This document shows positions 56,992-64,000 of a stretch of DNA of 64,000 nucleotides, piece by piece. Source of the stretch: Herpetomonas samuelpessoai (lineage: Eukaryota > Euglenozoa > Kinetoplastea > Trypanosomatida > Trypanosomatidae); contig JASAOC010002104.1 in the NCBI GenBank assembly GCA_030849835.1, positions 62,001 through 126,000 of the forward strand, written 5' to 3'. The stretch's first letter is position 1; every line of letters starts with the position of its first letter. The notes below the pieces were generated by a model. The model saw only the letters and a list, made by a program, of their open reading frames with translations. It had not been told where the DNA came from and searched no databases. The position numbers and the translations under genes are program-made.

Positions 56992-58550
56992 GTGACGTGC
57001 CTCGTAACCCTCCCCATCCCCTTGCTGAACACACGTGGCTCAACAGCGGACTACTTGGGATGACTACTGAACGCTCTTTTTTTATTATTTTAAAACTGCT
57101 GTTCTCTTTTTTTCGCTTCTTTTTAAATTCCTGAATGAAATCCCTTGGTTGCTTTACCGAAAGGGTGCCAAGTGCGGGTAAGGGAAAGGAAAGTGGGAGG
57201 AGCGTCTACTGCGAAGGTTCACGTGCGGGGCAGCAATGAAGAGATGAATCTTCTGCCGAGCTTGTGTCCTTTGCGTGTGTGCGTGCGGGTTTACCGCTCC
57301 ACGCTCCGCAGAACACTAGCAAGGCATTCGATTCATTATTTTGTTTTCTTCCTCATCGCTCGGTCGCCCCCCGCTGCTGCATCGGCGCAGAGCACGAGCG
57401 GCGTTGGGAAGAGATCACCGCATTCCTTCATTGCCCACACAGAAGCACGCAACTTCGAAAGATGACCTCTCTCTCCCTCTCTCTTGATTTCTTCACTCCT
57501 CTGGCCTTCTCTCGTGCTCGTTGGTGTGGTCGTCACGGATGTGTTTGGCGTTACCTTTGGTCACCATCTCAGACCACTCTCCTCCCTACGTGGCCCCGTC
57601 ACGATGACATACATTTCTCCTTCTTCGCTGCTCCCCTCACGTTTGCATTTCGTGCTTCATCCGGCAAAGCGCTGCGGGGTGCGTTTCTCTTCCCGACGAA
57701 AGACGAAAAAAAACTCTGTTCACTTATTGATTTCCTGTTGTTTGACAGCTTTGTTCATTCAACCTTGCGCTTTTTTCTTTTATTTTTCCACTTGCTGTAA
57801 CTGCTTCTTTTTTTTAAATGATTATTCACAGCTTCTTTCATGACCACTGGGTTGACGCGAGAAACACGGCGCTGGCGCAGGGTTTTCTAGCATCACGCGA
57901 AGCGCTTTATGTAACTTCAGTGCCTCTTGCTACCCTTCCCATTCTCTTGTTGTTTATGCCGTTGTACTCCCCGAGACTTTCACCTCCTCTCTTGTGCGCG
58001 CGTCTTCTGCAGGACGATCTGACCTTCTGTCACGCGTCTTATTCCGCTACGGAGACACGTATGCCGTCGCCTACACATACATCCCTGAGACATTCGCTAT
58101 CGAAATCAAGGAAATGACAAGTCAGAAGAAGGTAAGGAGCAGCTGTTGACAACACATTTGTATCTCCTTTGATGTCAGTGCCATCTTTGAGAATTAACCG
58201 ACCCGTTGAATTCCCGTGTGGGGGGAGGGTTGGCTGAGATGCGCATGACTCGTATCGACGAAAACTGTTTTGCTAATGAAATGAGTTTGAGGACTATCAC
58301 GTTGCGCTTGGTCATGTGCCGGCCATGCAATGGTGTATCTTGTCCGTATGTTTACTCAGCAATTCTCTCCCTTGGCTCCTACACCGTTTCCTGCTTCTGC
58401 CTCTTCACACACGCACGTGCAAACACAACCAACTCCAATGCACTTTCTCTCTCCACCACACGCGTTCTTTGAATTACACCGCCAGACATTCACGTTTTCT
58501 CTTTTTTTCGGAAAAAGAAAACACTCAAGTTCCAAGAATAGTACGTCAGG
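56992..58550. other. Intergenic region, no gene seen
   Basis: About 1.56 kb between the RING gene and eL43. T-rich stretches lie at 57070-57130 and 57765-57820. Open frames up to 178 codons exist but are Phe/Ser/Arg-rich and unsupported. Confidence 0.5.
58516..58517 (+). promoter_or_regulatory. Probable trans-splice acceptor for eL43
   Basis: TTTTCTCTTTTTTTCGG followed by AAAAAG is the first AG after the tract, giving a 5' UTR of about 33 nt, short as is common for ribosomal protein genes. Confidence 0.55.
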
Positions 58551-58829
58551 ATGTCCAAGCGCACCGTTAAGATGGGCGTGATGGGTCGCTACGGCGCCCG
58601 TTACGGTTCCAACCCCCGTAAGCGTGCCAAGAAGCTCGAAGTCAGCCAGCACGCCAAGCACTTCTGCTCCTTCTGCGGTAAGTTCGCCTTCCGCCGCAAG
58701 GCCGTCGGCATCTGGCGCTGCGAGGGCTGCATGAAGACGGTTGCCGGTGGCGCCTACACCCTGAGCACCCCCAACAACAGCACTGTCCGCTCTACGGTCC
58801 GCCGTCTGCGCGAGCTCGCCAAGAACTAA
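58551..58829 (+). CDS. RPL37A: 60S ribosomal protein eL43 (L37a)
   Basis: A 92-aa protein, exactly the usual eukaryotic length. It has the basic N-terminus [18 protein letters not shown], the zinc-ribbon pairs CSFCGK (Cys39, Cys42) and CEGC (Cys57, Cys60), and the end [24 protein letters not shown]. It is a component of the large ribosomal subunit that binds rRNA in the cytosolic ribosome. Codon use shifts to C-ending codons, as expected of a highly expressed gene. Single copy in this window. Confidence 0.98.
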   Translation: MSKRTVKMGVMGRYGARYGSNPRKRAKKLEVSQHAKHFCSFCGKFAFRRKAVGIWRCEGCMKTVAGGAYTLSTPNNSTVRSTVRRLRELAKN

Positions 58830-59825
58830 ACTAGGCAATGATGAAAGAGACGTGGGAAAGAGAAAGTGGAAAATTTTTTTCTTCCACCCGCACGGCACGG
58901 CACTGCGTTCTTGTGAATGCGTGTGAAGGTGTCTGTGGTGCGACCTCTTCTCCCTGTTTTTCTATTTTGCTTGCGTTGCGTTCTTGTACAGTTCCGTTTT
59001 GGTGAAGATGTGTGAGAGGGCCCTCATTCCCCCCTTCTTACGTTGTTCTTCGATTGAGAGAATGTCATGCATTTTCTTCTCTTTTCTTTTCCTTTTTACA
59101 ATCAAATCAAAAGCAACAAAAAACGTACAGAAAAACAGAGGATGCTGCAAGGGAAAGAAAGACGCATCAAAGAGGTGCTGTTCTCTGTCTAACGAAACGT
59201 CAGAACGGGATCTCGTGCGCTGTGAAGCTCACCCCATGCCTTTGACAGCCTATGAAGCCTCTTTATCCGTATGTGTATGTGCTTTTGCGAACACATCAAG
59301 GTGACAAGTGAAGTGAAGAAAGGAGAGAGAGAGAAGTCCCACTTTTTCTCCACTCCTCCATGCTGACTCTGCGCACATGCAACTCAACACTTCTTTGCTC
59401 TATGGGGACTGTGCCCTGATGATTCCTTCTCCATTCTCCTTTTCTCTTTCTGCTCACCTCTTCATCGGGTAACGGCACTTGTGCACTTCGATTCAGTCGT
59501 CGTCTCTTCCGAATTTGCTTTTCTTTGCCTTTGTGTCGTTTTCTTTTTCCCCCTGCTTGTCATTATCACTGTTGGCACTATTTCTCTTCGCGTAACTTAG
59601 CCGTGCTGAAGCGTGGACATTGATTTGTCTTGATATCCGCACCGCCGAAGCGACGTCTATTTCAACCTCAACCACGCACACACACACACTCTCTCAGAGA
59701 CGTCTTTTATCGCATTCCCCATCGCCTCTTTGTCATTCTTGCGCGTGTGAATACAGTGAAGCGCGTGAAGGAGCAACCCAGGATAAACCTGTAGCTGCGT
59801 AGCTAGGTCTCTTCCTTGCAGACAA
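58830..59825. other. Intergenic region, no gene seen
   Basis: About 1.0 kb between eL43 and the helical protein gene. It contains a CA/CT simple stretch at 59674-59696 and T/C-rich tracts (59515-59555, 59700-59745). An AG at 59820-59821 after TCTCTTCCTTGC sits only 4 nt before the next ATG; the AG at about 59755 after a longer tract is an alternative acceptor. Confidence 0.5.
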
Positions 59826-61292
59826 ATGTCGGAGGGCGATCGCTTTCTGGAGTTGTTTGACTCCCTGCGGAAGGAGTTTGTGGCACTCCGCAACCGGCCC
59901 ATGGACAGTAATGCCATTGAGGACTACCAAAGCATAGACAGGCAGTTCACGGCTATGCTGGAGGACCCTTCTCTCGGCGATGGCGGGCACGTGCTTGCAT
60001 CCTGCGAGCGCAACGCAGAGCGTCTGGACAAGGACTATGGTGAACTGGAGATGGAACTAGAGCAGCTCCAGGAGTTGTTAGCACATGAGGAGGAGGAGCT
60101 AAGCAGGCGCATGGGGAGCGATTACGTGGAGCAGGTTGTAGATGTCAGCGAGGAGCTCGGGAAGGCGCAGGACAAACGGACCTATCAGAGCTATTGCACC
60201 TCGCTGGCGGACCTGGCGGGTGGCCTCTCGCTCGCCAAGACGGTATTCGACGGTGTGCTGGCCAAGAGCGTGACGGACATCCAGGAGGAGCGCGTGTCCT
60301 CCGCGGACGTGCGCTTTGCAGACCCTGCGAACTGGGCGTCACGCCGGGAGCAGCTCAGCCACCTCATGGATGACGTCCAGGCCAAGGCTTCGCAACTCAA
60401 CCTCTCCCCGCCCGCGAAGGAGGAATCCCTCTTCATGGAGGTGGATGCACTGGCGCAAAGGGCGGCGCAGCACATCGCCGCCGGTGTCACGGAGCGCAAG
60501 AAGAGGGACGACCAACTCGTTGTCTTTTATGGTGAGTGCGACAAACTCACGCAGTGGTGCCACCAGCAGCTGGCCAACCTGGACGCTATGCAGGAGCCCG
60601 ACCACATCCAGGAGTACTGCGGCACGCTCGTGGACAATTATGCGACCATGTCCAGCAACTTTGCCGTGCTCGTGGCGAGCGTGCAGCCGTACGTGCGGGA
60701 TAACCACCAGGCGGTGCGGCAGGCCCTGCTGGACGTGGACCAGTCGTGGTACTGCGTGATGGTCACGGCGTTGGAGCGGCTGTCCAAGACGCTCTTTGAG
60801 ATTCACCCCAAGTCCCGGCTCGAGGACGAGGTGGAGAAGTACGCGGCGTACCCCAAACACCTCATGGAGCTCTTGAAAACGGTCCGTACCTTTCTGCAGC
60901 ACGAGCAGGACCTCTCCGAGGAAGGTCAGGCCGTGCTGCAGGACTGCGAGCGGCTCTGCGACGCGGTGGTCGGCCCGAAGGAGGCGGCATCGGTGAAGCG
61001 GCTCAAGGCCTTTGCCCGTCGTGCGCGCGCGAACCGCGAAGGCTACCAGTGCTTCCGCGAAGCCATTCTCTCCCGCCTGACCTACGCTATGAGCCCCGCG
61101 GACGTGGTGCTCGACTCGAAGCGCCGGCAGATGGAATTCGAGGAGTGCACCAAGGAGCTGCGGACGTGGGCGGCGGCGCAGGCGCATGGGGAGTCTTGGC
61201 GCGACATTTACAGCAAAATTGTTGAGATTAAACGGGTAATTGAGCAGGAGCAGTCCTACGTAGACGAGCGCGCGGGGGAGCCGGTGAACTAG
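59826..61292 (+). CDS. Helical, spectrin-repeat-like protein of unknown function
   Basis: A 488-aa soluble protein, almost entirely predicted helix by eye. A coiled-coil-like acidic stretch lies at about 70-95 (ELEMELEQLQELLAHEEEEL). From about 225 to 330 the pattern FYGECDKLTQWCHQQLANL, DHIQEYCGTLVDNYATMSSN and HQAVRQALLDVDQSW has the spacing of a three-helix spectrin-like repeat with a conserved Trp in helix A. Similar spacing recurs further on (FEECTKELRTWAAAQ near 440). No signal, TM segment, enzyme motif or low complexity was seen. A cytoskeletal or flagellar linker role would fit but is inference only. The gene lies just upstream of trypanin in the same array, which is not itself evidence of shared function. 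Confidence 0.82.
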   Translation: MSEGDRFLELFDSLRKEFVALRNRPMDSNAIEDYQSIDRQFTAMLEDPSLGDGGHVLASCERNAERLDKDYGELEMELEQLQELLAHEEEELSRRMGSDYVEQVVDVSEELGKAQDKRTYQSYCTSLADLAGGLSLAKTVFDGVLAKSVTDIQEERVSSADVRFADPANWASRREQLSHLMDDVQAKASQLNLSPPAKEESLFMEVDALAQRAAQHIAAGVTERKKRDDQLVVFYGECDKLTQWCHQQLANLDAMQEPDHIQEYCGTLVDNYATMSSNFAVLVASVQPYVRDNHQAVRQALLDVDQSWYCVMVTALERLSKTLFEIHPKSRLEDEVEKYAAYPKHLMELLKTVRTFLQHEQDLSEEGQAVLQDCERLCDAVVGPKEAASVKRLKAFARRARANREGYQCFREAILSRLTYAMSPADVVLDSKRRQMEFEECTKELRTWAAAQAHGESWRDIYSKIVEIKRVIEQEQSYVDERAGEPVN

Positions 61293-62388
61293 GAAAGCAA
61301 CAAGACCCCCCCTCCCCCATTCCCACTCCATGTTCGAAGCAGTTTTCCATCTCCTCTCTGCGTTTCCTTTTTCCGCCCCTACACACTGGCGCTAGCTGTG
61401 CGCTGCTTGTGTCCTATGTATTCCTTGTCTTGTGCAATAGGACTCCCCATTCCTTTTTTTTTTTTTGCTGTTTCTCTTCCCCAGAGGTGCCGCGCATCAT
61501 GGCACCAAAGACACGGTTGTGCCGCATTGTCTTCCGCCGCCGGGCGAAGAATCCTTCTTTATGCTGAATTGCGACTGGTTTCTCCCTCTTTCCGACACCA
61601 TCATGACTGCCTTTTTTTCCCTTTCTTCTTCTTCCCCCCTGTGCACTTAGACTACTCTCGTTTCTCTCCCCCCTCTCACTCTGACTCACGTGCGTATGAT
61701 TTTCTCCAGCGAGCAACGCCCTTTACCAAGGCAACACCAGCAACGCAAACGAAAGAAGTGGTACAGTAATGAGAAGGTCAACGGCGCGCCATCTTCGAAT
61801 TCTAAGAGTTCTCCTCCTCCAGGGCTTGCAGGAAAGACATCATCACAGGCAGCGATGCAAACGCTTCGTTCTTGGGAAGACGCTCCCATCTTTGTACGGC
61901 GTCACTGGTACGTCTTGGCGGCGCGCTGCATCTCCTGTGATGCAACAAACGAGCGCACCTTTCCCTTCCCCAGTAATTCACCTGCTGCGTGAGACAGGGC
62001 ATCTGTTGTATACCATTGCGTCACCCTATTCTCTTGTGTGTATTCCAATGCCTGTGTCTACTGCTATCTCACACGTTTCGTCACTCTGTCTTTTTTTTTT
62101 TCGTCGTTGTTGTGTGGCCTCCTTCGCAGCGCGAAAGAACGCTTTTTTTTTTTAATTGGTTAGTACACCTCGTCCACAATACGCTCCAGCTGACGCGGGC
62201 GTGTGCGTGTGAGTGTGTAATTCGTTGCATCGGCTTCTTCTTGTCGTGACAACGCGAGAAGGGTGAGAGAAAGATCCTGTTTTCCTTTTTTCCCAGCAGA
62301 ACACTCAACCACCTCTGCCTCATTCAAACGTCTTTTCTTCCGTTCACTCGTAGAAAGGATTCAGAAAACAACACGTAGCTCAGAAACC
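61293..62388. other. Intergenic region, no convincing gene
   Basis: About 1.1 kb. Frames of 123, 100 and 128 codons overlap between 61398 and 62155, none with a motif. T-runs occur at 61456-61466, 62090-62101 and 62143-62153, the last two within the probable 5' region of trypanin. Confidence 0.5.
62352..62353 (+). promoter_or_regulatory. Probable trans-splice acceptor for trypanin/DRC4
   Basis: A pyrimidine-rich tract (about 62316-62350) ends in CACTCGTAG, placing the spliced leader 35 nt before the ATG at 62389 and excluding the longer in-frame extension upstream. Confidence 0.55.
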
Positions 62389-63774
62389 ATGCCGCCCAAG
62401 GCCAGCAATGCTGCCCCTGCGCAGCGTTCCTCGTCTGTTGCGGGCAAAAAGAAAACCAAGGCGGCACCGTACAACCCTGTGGACGAGATCAAGTCCATGC
62501 AGGAGGTGGACGAGGCGCTGGCCAAGCAGATGCAGCTCCGCAACTACTTCCAGGTGGAACGCGACAAGGTCTACGAGCTCTGGGAGGTGAGCAAGAAGGA
62601 ACTAGAGCGGGAGCAGTACCGACTCACCAACGCAGAGAGCGAGCTAGAGGAGATGGAGCGGGAGCACCAGGTGGAGATGAAGGTGTACAAGCAGAAGGTG
62701 CGCCACCTGCTGTACGACCACAAGGTAAAGCTAAAGCAAATGAAAGACGACAGTGACAACCAGCTGCAGCAGGCGGAGCTGAAACACGAGAAGACCATGG
62801 CGGAGATCCAGGCAGAGGCGACGCGGCGGGCCAAGGAAGTTAACGGAGAAATGGAGAAGAACGAGGCCGACGTTCTCGAGCACCGCGACACGCACCAGTA
62901 CATGATCACTGTTACGAAGCGGCAGAACCACGAGAAGGAGCTGGCGCGACTCAGGGCGTCCTACGCGGCCAAGCTCAGCACCCTTCGCGAAGACCTTGAG
63001 CTGCGGCGTCGGGCCGAGGTGAATGAGGCCGAGGAGCACTGGAACGGTCACATTAACGCCCTCATCCAGCAGCACGAGGACAAGTTCGCCGAGATGAAGA
63101 CCTACTACAACAGCATCACCAAGAACAACTTGGAGATCATTCAGTCGTTGAAGGAGGAGATTGCGGCGATGCGCAAGAACGACGCGCACAATGAGTCCTT
63201 GATGTATGATATTGAAAAAGAGAACCACAATCTGGGTGCTCCGCTAGAGCAGGCCGAGCGCGATGTGGCGGAGCTGCAACTCAAGAAGAAGCAACACTTA
63301 CAGGACAAGCAGAGCCTTAGTATGACCCGCGCGAGACTGCGGACACTGCGCGAGGACCTCAAGACGCTCCGGGAGAACCACCGCCAGCTGGAGCAGAACT
63401 ACAAGCGCGTGTACGACGAGCGAGAGGAACTGCGTGGAAAGTTCGAATCTGCGCTGCGTGAGGCCATGGAAGTTACGGAGGAGCGTAATGCTTCCCTGTA
63501 CCAGAATTTGGTGGAGGCCAACGCCCGCGTCGAGGAGCGTGACGCGCAGCTGGATGGCGTGCTCATGGCGATGGGGTTGGAGCCGTCGACGATGCAGCTT
63601 GTGTCGGCGGAGGTGGAGCAGCAGCTGGGTATCAAGAACCAGATCATCAAGGATTTGTACTTTGAGCTGCGCAAGCTGGAGGGCCGGTCCACTGCCATGC
63701 TCACCGAGTACGAGCGCCGCTGCCGCGCTGCGGGGCTGCCGCCCCTCCCTCGAGACAATTTTGTGCCTGCGTAG
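62389..63774 (+). CDS. DRC4: Trypanin / DRC4 (GAS8), dynein regulatory complex subunit
   Basis: A 461-aa coiled-coil protein of the GAS8 family; the T. brucei member, trypanin, is about 53 kDa. It is a core subunit of the nexin-dynein regulatory complex on outer doublets of the flagellar axoneme and is needed for coordinated beating. The N-terminus is a short basic, Ala/Pro-rich tail (MPPKASNAAPAQ, GKKKTKAA). From about residue 30 it is continuous heptad coiled coil with the typical segments ELWEVSKKELEREQYRL, KVRHLLYDHKVKLKQM, MKTYYNSITKNNLEIIQSLKEE and KENHNLGAPLEQAERDVAEL. It ends with the conserved GAS8 C-terminus (LGIKNQIIKDLYFELRKLE). The start is the ATG at 62389; the frame runs 42 codons further upstream only to a GTG and beyond the likely splice acceptor. 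Confidence 0.95.
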   Translation: MPPKASNAAPAQRSSSVAGKKKTKAAPYNPVDEIKSMQEVDEALAKQMQLRNYFQVERDKVYELWEVSKKELEREQYRLTNAESELEEMEREHQVEMKVYKQKVRHLLYDHKVKLKQMKDDSDNQLQQAELKHEKTMAEIQAEATRRAKEVNGEMEKNEADVLEHRDTHQYMITVTKRQNHEKELARLRASYAAKLSTLREDLELRRRAEVNEAEEHWNGHINALIQQHEDKFAEMKTYYNSITKNNLEIIQSLKEEIAAMRKNDAHNESLMYDIEKENHNLGAPLEQAERDVAELQLKKKQHLQDKQSLSMTRARLRTLREDLKTLRENHRQLEQNYKRVYDEREELRGKFESALREAMEVTEERNASLYQNLVEANARVEERDAQLDGVLMAMGLEPSTMQLVSAEVEQQLGIKNQIIKDLYFELRKLEGRSTAMLTEYERRCRAAGLPPLPRDNFVPA

Positions 63775-64000
63775 GCTTCTTCAAGGATACCGGAGGGTAA
63801 AAAGAAGAGGGAGCGAGAGAGAGAAGCAGGGTGGGAAAGCGGTCGTCACACCCGGGAGAGGAGTTACCTCTGTTCTCCTTGATCTCTCTTTGACGTTCCT
63901 TTGGATGAAAGGACTACGCAAAGGTGCCGCGGCGTCACCGCTCTCCAACGTTTGACACACACACACCCACACACCCACCCACCCACACACCCACACACAC
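63775..64000. repeat. 3' flank of trypanin with CA/CCCA simple repeat at window end
   Basis: After the stop codon come G/A-rich DNA and, from 63954 to the end of the window, a CA-rich repeat made of CACA and CCCA units. The repeat continues past the window edge. Confidence 0.8.

Noticed and set aside
57264-57800. 178-codon plus-strand frame between the RING gene and eL43
   Set aside because: Composition is Phe/Ser/Arg-rich and ends in homopolymer-driven residues; overlaps another open frame.
61690-62155. Overlapping 100- and 128-codon frames before trypanin
   Set aside because: Mutually overlapping, no family resemblance, and they run into the T-rich splice region of trypanin.
1-64000. tRNA, snoRNA, rRNA or CRISPR elements
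   Set aside because: I looked by eye for B-box-like GGTTCGA sequences and for regularly spaced repeats in the spacers and found none that I could support; a covariance-model scan would be needed to exclude small RNAs.

Overview
The window looks like nuclear DNA of a kinetoplastid protist, most likely a trypanosomatid. The genes are intronless and lie in two long head-to-tail arrays on opposite strands. Pyrimidine tracts followed by an AG (trans-splice acceptor layout) precede many start codons, and intergenic regions are full of homopolymers and microsatellites. Gene content also fits: trypanin/DRC4, a kinetoplastid-type ENT nucleoside transporter array, an MSH6/MSH8-like MutS protein and tandem mitochondrial HSP60 genes. 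I cannot name the species. Conserved proteins here carry unusually long Ala/Ser/Gly/Pro-rich insertions.

Left array (1-21149, all minus strand, read right to left): phosphomannomutase, an ALKBH4-like dioxygenase, a calcineurin-A-like protein that has lost key active-site residues, a small unknown protein, methylenetetrahydrofolate reductase (MTHFR), an importin-beta family receptor (importin-9-like), a coiled-coil protein, and two mitochondrial HSP60 genes. The second HSP60 runs off the left edge.

Divergent strand-switch region (about 21.15-24.0 kb): no convincing gene. It holds two C-tracts on the plus strand near 22.0 kb (a 48-bp unit present twice around an N), a T/G-rich stretch at 22.9-23.35 kb, and a 15-G tract at 23.58 kb. 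The G-rich strand is the coding-sense strand for each outgoing array, as expected for a bidirectional Pol II initiation zone.

Right array (23997-63774, all plus strand): a TLDc protein, a very large Sec7 ARF-GEF of the BIG class, the MSH6-type protein, four tandem ENT nucleoside/nucleobase transporters separated by mosaic repeated spacers, a four-TM protein, an RNF5/RNF185-type RING protein, ribosomal protein eL43, a helical spectrin-like protein of unknown function, and trypanin/DRC4.

As usual in this group, the genes in each array are functionally unrelated and probably co-transcribed, then separated by trans-splicing and polyadenylation. The observations I rate highest are the calcineurin pseudophosphatase, the altered folate-site loop of MTHFR, the oriented G-tracts of the strand-switch region, and the patchwork of sequence conversion in the transporter array.
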